Part shown: positions 23,730-32,659 of the stretch, piece after piece
How positions within the stretch are numbered: the stretch's first letter is position 1
How the letters are laid out: the number at the start of each line of letters is the position of its first letter
Origin: Pseudomonadota bacterium
GTDB taxonomy: Bacteria; Myxococcota_A; Polyangia; Polyangiales; Polyangiaceae
Length of the DNA stretch: 64,000 nt
Assembly: GCA_023431345.1 (NCBI GenBank)
Contig: JAEYWK010000105.1
Location: forward strand, 44,942-108,941
Direction of reading: 5' to 3'
Notes under the pieces: model-generated
Told to the model about the DNA's origin: nothing
What the model saw: only the letters and a program-made list of their open reading frames with translations
Database searches by the model: none
Translations under genes and position numbers: made by a program

Positions 23730-24260
23730 CTAGCTCGGCGAGCGCGTATACGTGAGCTGCACTAACCCTGAAGGGTAGGCTTGGCTGCGCTCGAGCGTGA
23801 GCCGTTGCTCCGGCACTTCGGCGCCGAACAGCGAGATGCCTTGCCCGAGCAGCACCGGGATGATCGAGAGCGTCAGGTCGTCGATCAGGTTCTCGCTGAG
23901 GAAGGCGCGGATCACGGCGCCGCCATCGACGTACAGGCGCTGCGCGCCGGACAAAGCGAGCGTTTCGAGCAGCGCAGAAGGCTCGCCCGCGAAGAACTGC
24001 TCGCCGTGAACCGAGGGGGTTTCCCGGTGGGTGAGCACCACGCAGCGCTTGCCAGCGTAGGGCCACTCCGGGAACGCGAGCGCAGTCTCGTAGGTGTTTC
24101 GGCCGATCACGAGCGCGTCGACCGTCGCGAAGAACTCGGCGAAACCGTAGTCTTCGCCGGGGGCTTCGACGATCGACAAGAAGTCGAACGTACCGTCTGG
24201 TTTGGCGATGAAGCCGTCGAGGCTCGTCGCGATGAAGACCGAACAACGCGGACGCTGCAT
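23730..24260 (-). CDS. DHFR/RibD C-terminal-like reductase
   Basis: 176 residues. MQRPRCSVFIATSLDGFIAKPDG is the typical opening of the RibD-C/dihydrofolate-reductase-like family. Further blocks are DALVIGRNTYETA, KRCVVLTHR, RLYVDGGAVI and LSIIPVLLGQGISLF. The fold binds NADPH and reduces a pteridine-like or nucleotide-like substrate; the exact substrate cannot be deduced. It lies in its own unit, leftward. Confidence 0.88.
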   Translation of the reverse strand: MQRPRCSVFIATSLDGFIAKPDGTFDFLSIVEAPGEDYGFAEFFATVDALVIGRNTYETALAFPEWPYAGKRCVVLTHRETPSVHGEQFFAGEPSALLETLALSGAQRLYVDGGAVIRAFLSENLIDDLTLSIIPVLLGQGISLFGAEVPEQRLTLERSQAYPSGLVQLTYTRSPS

Positions 24261-24397
24261 GAGGAGCGGGAGCTTAGCCTCGATTCTGCGTTCGCAAGAG
24301 CTCTCGCGTCTGGCCGGCGGGCCCGGCGCGCGATCGGGGTGGGGCGCGAGTGCCTATCAGCGACGCCGCACCACGCGCTGACGCCCGCGCGCGCGGC

Positions 24398-25096
24398 TCA
24401 GTGCGGATCCCACGTGGGCGTGCCGCCGAGGAACAAGCCATCGGCGATGCCGATGCGGTAGGCCAGGAATAGCCCGAACGCGATGCTGACGAGACCGGTC
24501 GCGCGGGCCATGAACACCTCGACGTTGCCGAAGCGACGCGACAGCAGCGTGATGGGCAGCGCCATGGCCGCGGTGAGCAGCATCATGCCCGCGACGGTTC
24601 CGGCGCCAAAAATGGCCAAATACACCAACGCCAGGCCCGCGCTCTTGATCGTAGCCAGCACCAACAGCGCCACCGCCGCCGAGCCAGCCAGACCGTGGAC
24701 CACGCCGATCAGCAGCGGGCGCAGCGGGCCGCGCACGTGGACGTGCCGTGAAGGCGACTCGTCGAGCGAATGCCGATGGCCGTGCGCGACTTGCTTGATG
24801 CTCGAGAGCGCTCCGCTCAGGTTCATGGCGCCGAGCACGATCAACATCACCGCTACCGACATCTCCATCGAGAGGCCCAGGCGCGGCGGGATGACCCAGC
24901 CGAACAGCACGATGGCTCCGCCCACGAACAAGATGGTGGCGGTGTGGCCCAGGCCCCACAGCGCGCCGACCCACAGCGCCGCGCGAGCCGAGCGCTCTCG
25001 GCTCACGATCGTCGTCACCGCGACCACGTGATCGGAGTCGGTGGCGTGCCTCATACCGAGGAAGAAGCCGAGGGCGAGGATGGCGAACAGGGTCAT
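24398..25096 (-). CDS. NicO/UreH-type nickel or cobalt transporter
   Basis: 232 residues from ATG 25096, the usual start of the family; the longer frame to 25213 is not needed. At least six membrane segments. RHATDSDHVVAV near residue 15 corresponds to the metal-coordinating RHAxDxDH signature of high-affinity nickel/cobalt permeases, and the cytoplasmic loop HGHRHSLDESPSRHVHVRG is His-rich. The protein would take up or export Ni(II)/Co(II) across the inner membrane. No nickel enzyme gene adjoins it. Confidence 0.88.
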   Translation of the reverse strand: MTLFAILALGFFLGMRHATDSDHVVAVTTIVSRERSARAALWVGALWGLGHTATILFVGGAIVLFGWVIPPRLGLSMEMSVAVMLIVLGAMNLSGALSSIKQVAHGHRHSLDESPSRHVHVRGPLRPLLIGVVHGLAGSAAVALLVLATIKSAGLALVYLAIFGAGTVAGMMLLTAAMALPITLLSRRFGNVEVFMARATGLVSIAFGLFLAYRIGIADGLFLGGTPTWDPH

Positions 25097-25099
25097 GTG

Positions 25100-25345
25100 A
25101 CCGCCGCCGAGAGTGTCACACGTTCGGGGGGCGGGCCAGGGCTCATCGAGCTCTCGACGCCGGTGGGACCGCCGCTGGCGAACGCCGCCAAAGCGCGTGG
25201 CGAACGCCGCCAAAGCGCGTGACCAGGTCCGCGAGCTCGCGCACGTTCCCAGGGTACGCGCGGCGTGAGAGCGCGCCTGCAGCGCGGCCGTGAGCGTGAC
25301 GCCTTCGACGCCGAAGCGACGTGCGGCGTCACGCGCTGCTGTGGC
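25100..25345 (-). pseudogene. Remnant of a sigma-54 activator C-terminal region
   Basis: Two minus-strand frames together read ARRFGVEGVTLTAALQARS and, after a shift, RRAYPGNVRELADLVTRFGG. PGNVREL is a hallmark of the AAA+ domain of sigma-54-dependent activators. The shift and the short length (about 80 residues) indicate a decayed gene. A perfect 22-bp duplication lies in its end. Confidence 0.5.
25177..25220. repeat. Perfect 22-bp tandem duplication
   Basis: The 22 bp at 25177-25198 are repeated exactly at 25199-25220. In the minus frame they duplicate TRFGGVR. Together with the activator remnant this suggests a recent replication slip in non-selected DNA. Confidence 0.85.
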
Positions 25346-25431
25346 GGCGGTTGCTCTCGCATGGTATGCGCGGGCGTGTTTTGGCTTCGGCTTCCTGATT
25401 TCTCACGGGCTCGTTCCTTTCGGGGCGCGCG

Positions 25432-26172
25432 ATGACGGCGTCGCTCTCGAAGGTGATCATCGTCGGCGCCTCGTCCGGTATCGGCGAGGCGATGGCGCGA
25501 CAGCTGGCTGCGGAGGGCGCCGACGTCGCCATCGTCGCGCGCCGCGGCGACGAGCTCGAGCGCTTGGCGAGCGAGCACTCTGGAAAGCTACACCCGTTCG
25601 TGCACGACGTGAGCAACGTCGACGAGGTACCGGCGCTGTTCGAGCGCATCGCGAGCGCGCTCGGCGGCGTCGATGGCTTGATCTACGCGGCGGGGGTGAT
25701 GCCGAAGGTCGACGAAGGCGAGTACTCGTTCGAGAAAGACCGCGCGATGGTCAGCGTCAACCTGCTCGGGGCCATGGCCTGGATGAACCAAGCCGCGGCG
25801 CGCTTCGAGGCCGCTCGCGCCGGAACCATCTTGGGCATCTCGAGCATCGCCGGCGAGCGAGGGCGGCGCGGCAACCCGGCTTACTGCACCAGCAAGGCTG
25901 CGCTCAGCACGTACCTCGAGTCGCTGCGCAACCGCTGCTCGCGCTACGGCGTCAACGTCGTCACCATCAAGCCGGGCTTCGTCGACACGGCGATGACGCG
26001 CGGCTTGAAGGGCCTGTTTTGGCTGATCTCCGCGGACCAAGCCGCGCGCACCTCGCTCGCGCTGGCTCGCAAGGGCACGAGCCGCGCCGCTTTCGTGCCC
26101 GCGCGCTGGGCGCTCGTCGCGCTCATCGTGCGCAGCTTGCCTTCGTTCATCTTTCGCAAGCTGAATTTCTAA
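25432..26172 (+). CDS. Short-chain dehydrogenase/reductase
   Basis: 246 residues. An NAD(P)-binding Rossmann start with VGASSGIGEAMARQL (about residues 11-25), LIYAAGV as the NAG-like motif, SSIAGERGRRG with catalytic Ser, and YCTSK with the YxxxK pair; Asn in MVSVNLLG completes the tetrad. A hydrophobic C-terminus (ALVALIVRSLPSFIFRKL) may make it membrane-associated. Substrate not deducible. ATG 25432 fits the family start. Confidence 0.92.
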   Translation: MTASLSKVIIVGASSGIGEAMARQLAAEGADVAIVARRGDELERLASEHSGKLHPFVHDVSNVDEVPALFERIASALGGVDGLIYAAGVMPKVDEGEYSFEKDRAMVSVNLLGAMAWMNQAAARFEAARAGTILGISSIAGERGRRGNPAYCTSKAALSTYLESLRNRCSRYGVNVVTIKPGFVDTAMTRGLKGLFWLISADQAARTSLALARKGTSRAAFVPARWALVALIVRSLPSFIFRKLNF

Positions 26173-26258
26173 CGGCCGCGGCCGACCGCGCTCGACGACG
26201 AGCGATTGCCTCTCGCCGTCGCGTCGCGGCCGACCGCTGGCTCATCGCGCGCTCGGCG

Positions 26259-26843
26259 CTATTGAATGCACACCATGCCAGGGCGGACGCAGAGGCCGCG
26301 CAGCGGGTTACAGCAAGTGGTGCCAGGCGCGCACGTCGCCTCTCCGCATTGCTCGACGCAGACGCCACCGCAGTCGGCGCCGCCCTGCTCCGGATCGCAG
26401 CCGTCGCCTGGGGCGTCGACGCAGGTTTGCCCTTCCGGACAGGGGATGCCCGCGATGCCGCCACAGAAGGCGCCCGCGCTCGCGCATTCTCCCTTGCTCG
26501 CCACGCTCGCGCCCGCTGCGGCCGCCTCGCAGGCGTTGCCGTAGGTAACCCCGTCACAGCCGCAGACCGGCGCATACTCTTTGGTGCAGCCCTCGGGCAT
26601 GGGCGCGCAGTGGCCGAAGCGCTTCGCGCTCGGGCATTTGCCGGGTTTACCTTGACAGTAGTTGCCATCGCTGCAGCCCACGTCGAAGGGACCGGCGCAG
26701 AGCCCGCATGCGCGCAGCTCCTCGCTGATGCTGCCGACCTCCTCGCCTGGATCGACTGGCACGTCTGCCCCGTTGCATGCGGCGACACCGCCGCAGATCA
26801 GCGCCAATGATAGCAGTGAGCCTTTGCTGAATTTCTCGAACAT
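26259..26843 (-). CDS. Cys-rich lipoprotein with Kazal-like domain
   Basis: 194 residues from ATG 26843, with AGGAGAG upstream; the open frame to 26942 is not believed. The signal sequence ends ICGGVAACNG (lipobox). Residues about 80-120 contain the Kazal-type serine-protease-inhibitor signature (CTKEYAPVCGCDGVTYGNAC). The flanks are further Cys-rich blocks (CGLCAGPFDVGCSDGNYC; CCNPLRGLC). It could inhibit host, prey or own proteases at the cell surface. The gene stands alone. Confidence 0.82.
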   Translation of the reverse strand: MFEKFSKGSLLSLALICGGVAACNGADVPVDPGEEVGSISEELRACGLCAGPFDVGCSDGNYCQGKPGKCPSAKRFGHCAPMPEGCTKEYAPVCGCDGVTYGNACEAAAAGASVASKGECASAGAFCGGIAGIPCPEGQTCVDAPGDGCDPEQGGADCGGVCVEQCGEATCAPGTTCCNPLRGLCVRPGMVCIQ

Positions 26844-27002
26844 TTGCTCTCCTCGCCTTCCAGCGCGGACGCAGCACGGACGCACCCAAAGCGGCCGTGC
26901 GCGGCCAACGGCGAGCCTCCGATGCAGCAAGCGCGCCACCACGCGCGCTGGATCATGCGCGACGGGGCGATGCGTGCCGCCGCCACTGGCTGCTGGCCGA
27001 CG

Positions 27003-27965
27003 CTAGCTGGTGAGCGAGTAGCTGCGGACGGGCGGCATGCGCAGCGAATCCGGCTGCGGCTCCACCTCACCCGAAGCGAGCGCGAGCCGGTAAGCGCGAC
27101 AGCGATCGATGAAGGTGCGCGAGCTCTTGGGCATCGGGACGCGCGCGCGCGTGATCGCGAGCACCAAGTCACGCGCGTTCACGAGCAAGCGCTGCCCCCG
27201 CTCGAGCAGCAGCGCCTCGGCGTCGTTCCGAGCGCGCTCGGGTCCGTAGCTGCACAGCTTTTCGCCCGCGACGACGAAGTCGGACCAAACTTCGAAGATG
27301 TCCGCGTCGTCGCGCAAGGTCTCGCAGTTGATCTTCGCGGCCTTGGCGAAGCTCCAGATCACCGGCTCGATCCCGGAGAACAGCGGCTGCCCGCTGACGG
27401 TGCTGAACAGCACCTCCGCGATCTCGTCGATGCCGCGCATGGTCTGCGCGATCTTGACGTAGCGGCTCTCGTAGAATTTCTCGATCGGGTAAGCGAAGGC
27501 CTTGAACGGCTCGCCCCACAGCTCGTCGATGCCCTCTTCGCCGCTGCGGTGCAGCACCGTCTTGCCCAGCTCCAGCGCTTCTTGCAGGTGCTGTCCGCAC
27601 ATGCGCATGAGCGGGTTGTCCGATTGAATGCGGATGCCCTGGGCCTCGAGCTCGACCAACTTGGTGAAGATGTCGGCGGCGCGATTGAACAGCGCCCCCG
27701 CCAGCATCGCGCCCTTGACGCGCTTCTTGGCGGGGTCGGCTTCGGCGTCGTAGGCGGCGCGAGCGTCGTCGGCCCGCGCGCCCGGCACGTTGATGCCCGG
27801 CTCCGTGTGCATGAACAGCCGGCGCGTCATGGCCTCTATCAACTGCTTCTTCGCGCGCCAGCGATCGCTCGGCACGTCGTAAGCACGGATCCAATAGCCG
27901 TCGTAGAAGACGCGGCGTTGTCCGCTGATGACACGCTCGGTACCTTGAGCTAGGTCGGCGTCCAT
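27003..27965 (-). CDS. Conserved-looking soluble protein of unknown function
   Basis: 320 residues, helical and soluble, with no signal peptide or membrane segment. Notable blocks: RRVFYDGYWIRAYDVPSDRW at the start and AKKQLIEAMTRRLFMHTEPGIN. The central part is a long helical bundle (EALELGKTVLHRSGEEGIDELW). I recognise no family. It is preceded by a class-V aminotransferase gene in the same direction, separated by 56 bp. Confidence 0.75.
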   Translation of the reverse strand: MDADLAQGTERVISGQRRVFYDGYWIRAYDVPSDRWRAKKQLIEAMTRRLFMHTEPGINVPGARADDARAAYDAEADPAKKRVKGAMLAGALFNRAADIFTKLVELEAQGIRIQSDNPLMRMCGQHLQEALELGKTVLHRSGEEGIDELWGEPFKAFAYPIEKFYESRYVKIAQTMRGIDEIAEVLFSTVSGQPLFSGIEPVIWSFAKAAKINCETLRDDADIFEVWSDFVVAGEKLCSYGPERARNDAEALLLERGQRLLVNARDLVLAITRARVPMPKSSRTFIDRCRAYRLALASGEVEPQPDSLRMPPVRSYSLTS

Positions 27966-28021
27966 GAGTGCCGTGGCTTAGCGCTTCCATCGGCGCTAGT
28001 CACGCCATATGGGTGAAACAA

Positions 28022-29218
28022 TCAGGCTGTGCGTAACGTGTCGATAGCCTCGTCGAGCGCCGCCAGCACGGTCTCGATTTCTGACAGGGCGTTGGGAAAA
28101 TGCGGGGCAAAGCGTAAGAGGCCGTCGGGCATGCTGGCGTAAACGCCACGGACGCGCAGCGCCTGGACGAGCGCGCCCGCGGACAGATCCGGCGGAGGCA
28201 CGAACGAGGCGATGCCCGAGCGCGCGGAGGCCAGCGGGGATCTGCGGCTCACGAAGCCGCGGCTCGTCAGGCCCGGCTCGAGCGCGTCGAGGTACCGGCT
28301 CACGTGCTGGAAGATGGCGGGCGCGCCCAGCTGGAGCAGCGGCTCGATGGCGGCCTCGAGCGCCGCGAAGCCGAGCGTGCTGGAAGACCCGCCCTCCAGC
28401 ATGGAAGGGCCGTCTTTTATCGGCAAATCGTAGCGAAGATGACCAGGGCCGTCGAACAGGAAACGAGCGCCGCCCTCGTGGCTGAGCCAGCCTGCCACGC
28501 GCGGCACGAGGGCCCGCGCGCGCTCCGGTCGCGCGAAGAGAAAGCCAACTCCGTCCGGCCCGAGCAGCCATTTGTGCGACCCCGACACCAGGTAGTCCAC
28601 GCCGAGCGCGGGGGTGTCGAGGGGCATCACCCCGCAGGCTTGGATCGCGTCCACGCACAGCTCGGCCCCGTGCTCGCGGCAGAGCTCGGCGATCTGCGCG
28701 AGCGGCATGGCAAGCCCGGTCTGGAATTGCACGGCGCTGACGGCGACGAGCCGCGCCCCCCGCCCGAGGGTGCGCGCCAGCTCTGCCAGCCACCGCTCGG
28801 GTTCCGTGGCGGCGTGCGTGAGCGGCACGAACTCGACCTGGAGCCCGAAGAGCTCCGCCGCGCGCAGCCAAGGGCTCACGTTGGCGGGGAACTCGCCCGC
28901 GAACAGCACCACGCGATCACCGGCGTTCCAGGGGATGCACAGCGCCAGATCGCTGATGCCCCGCGTCGTGCCGCTGATCAGCGCGATGTCGGAGGCGGGC
29001 GCCCCCACCAAGCGCCCGAGCTTTTCGCGCAGGCGCTCGCGCTGCTCGATGAAGTCGAGGAAGGCGACGTTTCCCCGCATCGCGTAGGCGTCGAGCACCT
29101 GGTTGACGGCGGCCTTGACCAGCGTCGATACGGGCGCGGTCGCGGCGTAGGCCAGGTACGCCTTGGCGTCGAGGTGAGGGTAGAGGTTCCGATTGCCTAG
29201 CTCGAACGCCTGCGTCAC
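28022..29218 (-). CDS. Class V aminotransferase (NifS/SufS-like fold)
   Basis: 398 residues. PLP enzyme of fold type I: ALISGTTRGISDLAL near residue 85, VDAIQACGVMPLD (Asp and Gln of the cofactor site) and SGSHKWLLGPDGVGFLF with the Schiff-base Lys near residue 215. It is similar to cysteine desulfurases and isopenicillin-N epimerase-like proteins. The absence of a clear catalytic Cys loop near residue 350 argues against a true desulfurase, so the substrate is unknown. It is transcribed leftwards with the unknown 320-residue gene. Confidence 0.85.
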   Translation of the reverse strand: MTQAFELGNRNLYPHLDAKAYLAYAATAPVSTLVKAAVNQVLDAYAMRGNVAFLDFIEQRERLREKLGRLVGAPASDIALISGTTRGISDLALCIPWNAGDRVVLFAGEFPANVSPWLRAAELFGLQVEFVPLTHAATEPERWLAELARTLGRGARLVAVSAVQFQTGLAMPLAQIAELCREHGAELCVDAIQACGVMPLDTPALGVDYLVSGSHKWLLGPDGVGFLFARPERARALVPRVAGWLSHEGGARFLFDGPGHLRYDLPIKDGPSMLEGGSSSTLGFAALEAAIEPLLQLGAPAIFQHVSRYLDALEPGLTSRGFVSRRSPLASARSGIASFVPPPDLSAGALVQALRVRGVYASMPDGLLRFAPHFPNALSEIETVLAALDEAIDTLRTA

Positions 29219-29268
29219 GGCGCGACGCTACCGCTCCGGCGGGGGCTGGTCAAAAGGGTCCGACCGCC

Positions 29269-31203
29269 TCAGTCCGCGGTGAGGCTTTGCTCGATGCGCA
29301 GCAGCTCGCCCACCGACCACGCCTGAAAAGGACAGCCCCGGGGCGTGTGCGGCGGCGCGCCATCGGCGAGCTCGCTCACGTGACCGAGGCCAGCGTGGAG
29401 CAGGTGCTCTCGCAGCGGGGCGACGAAGCGCTCGCGGGCTTCGCGCTTCGCTTCTGGTGAGGCCCCGTGGACTTTGAGCCAAGCGTCGACGAACGGCCCA
29501 AGCAGCCACGGCCACACCGTGCCTTGGTGGTAGGCCCCGTCGCGCTCGAGCACGCCCCCGCCGTAGTAGGCGTGGTACTCGGAGTGCTGGGGGGAGAGGG
29601 AGCGCAAACCGAGCGGAGTCCACAGCTCGCGCTCGACGGCCGCCACGACGCTCCGCGCTTGCTCGGCCGACAGCAGCGACACCGGCAGCCCGCCAGCCGC
29701 GAAAATTTGGTTCGGGCGACAGGCGTCGTCGACGGCGCCGGGCACGTGGTCGACGTCGACGACGTCGTAAAGCATGCCCCGCGCGGCGTTCCAAAATCGC
29801 CGTGCGAACGACGCCCGGGCCCGCTCACGCAGTGAAGCCAGCGTGGGGTCGAGCCGCACCGCGACGCCGAGCGCGTGGATCCAAAGTGCCTGCACCTCGA
29901 CCGGCTTACCCCGCCGGGGCGTCACGACCCAATCACCGACCTTGGCGTCCATCCACGTGAGCTGCACGCCCTCTGCCCCCGCGCGGAGCAAGCCGTCGCT
30001 GTCCGCCGCGATGGCGTAGCGGGTGCCGCGCGCGTAGCCGTGGACGATGGCGAGCGTCGCTTGCTCGAGCTTCTCGCGTTCCGCGCCGTGGGCGCCGCCG
30101 GCCGCGACCAGCTCGTCTGCCGTGAGCACGAACCAGAGCGCCGCGTCGACCGAGTTGTACTCGGGCGGATCATTGTTGCTGTCGCGAAAGCGATTGGGGA
30201 GCATGCCCTCGGAGACCGCGCCCGCCCACTCCGACAAGATGGCGCGCGCGATGTCGAGCTCGCCCCGCGCCAGGCAGATGCCGCGCAGCGCAATGAAAGT
30301 ATCGCGGCCCCAATCGCCGAACCACGGATAGCCGGCGACGATGGTCTTGCCCTCACCGCGCTTGACCACATAGGCGCTGGCGGCGCGCGCGAGCGGATCT
30401 GTCGGCGCCTGCCGTCGCTCGAGCTCACCGCGCCGCAGCAGCTGCACGAACGCGGCGGCGCCGTCGATCGGCACCGCCAACGCGCCGCTCACCTCGCCTT
30501 GCAAAAGCCACCACAGCTCGCGCTTGTCGTGCTCCAAATCCAGCGACAAGGCGCCGGGGGCGGCGAGATCTTCGACCGCGTCGAGCCCGCGCGCTGCCTC
30601 TTCCGAGTAGTAGAAGCGGCGGTACCACTCCGGGGCCGGCTCGAAATGCGCGTTGCTCAAGCTCTGGACGGCGGGCGCGCCCGGATAAGGCGTGAAGCGC
30701 ACCAAGTCGGCCTGGCGTTGGGGAGTGAAATTGAAGGCGGGGTTTTCGTGATGAAGCGCGTGGAAATCACGGCCGGACAAGAGCGGGCGCACGCGCAAGC
30801 GCAGCGGTCCCGCGAACGGCTCGACCAAGCGAAATCGCAGCGCGACGGCCGGCCGGCAATGCGGCACGAACAGCTCGACCTCGAGCGTCGCTCCGAGCGC
30901 GGTCGTCAGCCGCCATGTCGGCCACGGCGCCGTGTCGAAATGGCAGACCTCGCCGTCGCGGTCGCGCAGGTACCCGCCGGCGTAGGCCTGGGGCCACAGC
31001 TCGGCGCGCCCCTGCGTCGTTTCGAGCCAAGCCACGAAGCCCTGCACCAAGAGCTTTCGGTCTTGGGGAGGCTTCAGCGCGCACGTCAGCAGGCCGTGAT
31101 AGCGCCGCGTTCGTAGCCCGCTCGCGGTGCCGCTGGCGAAACCCCCGAGCCCGTCCGGCTCGAGCCACTCGTCGCTGGCGGCGAAGCGCTGCTCTCGAGG
31201 CAT
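29269..31203 (-). CDS. Glycogen-debranching-type amylo-alpha-1,6-glucosidase
   Basis: 644 residues. The N-terminal part (FAASDEWLEPDGLGGFASGT and on) is the bacterial/archaeal glycogen-debranching-enzyme N-domain. The C-terminal (alpha/alpha) barrel contains YPWFGDWGRDTFIALRG, PNRFRDSNNDPPEYNSVDAALWFV with candidate catalytic Asp, and GTVWPWLLGPFVDAW. It removes alpha-1,6-linked branches from glycogen-like polymers. The gene is leftward; the divergent neighbour is undecaprenyl-diphosphatase. Confidence 0.92.
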   Translation of the reverse strand: MPREQRFAASDEWLEPDGLGGFASGTASGLRTRRYHGLLTCALKPPQDRKLLVQGFVAWLETTQGRAELWPQAYAGGYLRDRDGEVCHFDTAPWPTWRLTTALGATLEVELFVPHCRPAVALRFRLVEPFAGPLRLRVRPLLSGRDFHALHHENPAFNFTPQRQADLVRFTPYPGAPAVQSLSNAHFEPAPEWYRRFYYSEEAARGLDAVEDLAAPGALSLDLEHDKRELWWLLQGEVSGALAVPIDGAAAFVQLLRRGELERRQAPTDPLARAASAYVVKRGEGKTIVAGYPWFGDWGRDTFIALRGICLARGELDIARAILSEWAGAVSEGMLPNRFRDSNNDPPEYNSVDAALWFVLTADELVAAGGAHGAEREKLEQATLAIVHGYARGTRYAIAADSDGLLRAGAEGVQLTWMDAKVGDWVVTPRRGKPVEVQALWIHALGVAVRLDPTLASLRERARASFARRFWNAARGMLYDVVDVDHVPGAVDDACRPNQIFAAGGLPVSLLSAEQARSVVAAVERELWTPLGLRSLSPQHSEYHAYYGGGVLERDGAYHQGTVWPWLLGPFVDAWLKVHGASPEAKREARERFVAPLREHLLHAGLGHVSELADGAPPHTPRGCPFQAWSVGELLRIEQSLTAD

Positions 31204-31303
31204 GCGACGCCGCAGGCTAGCTCAGCGCGCGCCGATCCGGAACGTCGCCGCGGTTTCACGCAGCGCTTTGACAGCCGATGGTGCCTTCCGCTACACGCGA
31301 CAA

Positions 31304-32107
31304 GTGAGCTTACTCGTCGCGATCCTGCTCGGCGTGGTCGAAGGCTTGACCGAGTTCTTGCCGGTTTCCTCGACCGGTCACCTGATCTTGGTCAGTCATT
31401 TCTTGGGCTCGACCGACGACGGAGGGAAGGCCTTCGACATCGTCGTGCAGCTAGGGGCCATCTTGGCCGTCGTCGTGCATTACCGCGAGCTCTTCGCGCG
31501 GCGCCTGCGCGGTCTGCTCGTGCGCGACCCGGCGGCGCTCGGGCTGTTCGGCGCGCTGCTCGTCGCGTTCGTGCCGGCGGCGATCGTCGGGCTGACGTTC
31601 AGCAAGCTGATCAAGACCCACCTGTTCGGACCACTGCCGGTGGCGATAGGTTTGATGGTGGGCGGCGTGGTGATGATCGTGGTGGAGCGAATCCGCAAGG
31701 CGCGCGGCGTCGTGGGCGTGACTGGCACGGAGCAGGTGACGCTGAAGCGCGCCTTGCTGATCGGCTTGGGTCAGTGCTTCTCGCTGTGGCCCGGCATGTC
31801 GCGCTCGATGAGCACGATCGTCGCCGGCCAGCTCTCTGGGCTCTCTACCCAGACCGCGGCCGAGTTCTCGTTCTTGCTGTCGGTGCCGACGCTGGGCGCG
31901 GCTACCGTTTACGAGCTGTTCAAGTCGCACGAAGCGCTGGCCGCTGGCGTCGGAGTGCCGCAGATCGCGGCCGGCTTGCTCACCTCGTTCGTGGTGGCAT
32001 GGCTCGTGATCGCGGCGTTCCTGAAGTACCTTCAGCGCCGCGGGCTGGAGCCGTTCGGCTACTACCGCATCGCGCTCGCGCTCGCCGTCATCCTGCTCAC
32101 CAACTAG
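31304..32107 (+). CDS. uppP: Undecaprenyl-diphosphatase
   Basis: 267 residues from GTG 31304, because VSLLVAILLGVVEGLTEFLPVSSTGHL is the exact family N-terminus; the frame is open further upstream without support. Inner-membrane protein with about eight helices. The motifs EGLTEFLPVSSTGH and PGMSRSMSTI carry the catalytic Glu/Ser/Arg residues. It recycles undecaprenyl pyrophosphate to the lipid carrier of peptidoglycan and O-antigen synthesis, and its overproduction gives bacitracin resistance. A small membrane-protein gene follows after 10 bp. Confidence 0.96.
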   Translation: MSLLVAILLGVVEGLTEFLPVSSTGHLILVSHFLGSTDDGGKAFDIVVQLGAILAVVVHYRELFARRLRGLLVRDPAALGLFGALLVAFVPAAIVGLTFSKLIKTHLFGPLPVAIGLMVGGVVMIVVERIRKARGVVGVTGTEQVTLKRALLIGLGQCFSLWPGMSRSMSTIVAGQLSGLSTQTAAEFSFLLSVPTLGAATVYELFKSHEALAAGVGVPQIAAGLLTSFVVAWLVIAAFLKYLQRRGLEPFGYYRIALALAVILLTN

Positions 32108-32117
32108 GAACCGCCCC

Positions 32118-32549
32118 GTGCTCTACAACATCCTCCTGTTTTTGCATTTCATCGGTCTGGCCCTTGGCGTCGGTACGAGCTTCGCGACGGCCGCGCTCGG
32201 CGCCGGCACGCGCGACATGCCCGCCGACGAACGCACGAAGTTTTTGCTGCGCGCCAGCCTGCTGCGCAAAAACGGCAGCTACGGCTTGCTGCTGCTGATC
32301 TTGAGCGGCCTCGGGATCTTGATCGTGCGCGGACCTCAAGCCGTGTTCGCGTGGGGCGGCCCCGCCTTCCACCTGAAGCTGACCCTGGTCGTGATCTTGC
32401 TCGGCCTGTTCGGCTACCTGCAGGTCATCGGCAAGAAGGTGCGCGAGGCCGGCGGTGGGCCGTTGATGGCCAAGCTGGCCAAGCTCGGTCTGGCCATGCT
32501 GGTGGTCAGCGTGGCGATCGTGGCGTCGGCCGTGGCTGCCTTCAAATGA
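32118..32549 (+). CDS. Small four-helix membrane protein
   Basis: 143 residues from GTG 32118, only 10 bp after uppP. Four hydrophobic segments (about 2-22, 54-72, 83-102, 118-140). Conserved-looking LHFIGLALGVGTSFATA resembles DUF2269/CopD-like membrane proteins, in which His may bind haem or metal. Assignment is tentative. Probably co-transcribed with uppP. Confidence 0.6.
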   Translation: MLYNILLFLHFIGLALGVGTSFATAALGAGTRDMPADERTKFLLRASLLRKNGSYGLLLLILSGLGILIVRGPQAVFAWGGPAFHLKLTLVVILLGLFGYLQVIGKKVREAGGGPLMAKLAKLGLAMLVVSVAIVASAVAAFK

Positions 32550-32659
32550 GGCCTGTGGGCCGGTCGAGTGAATCGCCTCGCGTTGGGCTGAATCTGCGCC
32601 CGGCCTCGTAGGGAAGGCGCGAGACTGTTCGTCGGTCGGTTGGAGACTAGGATTGCCCC

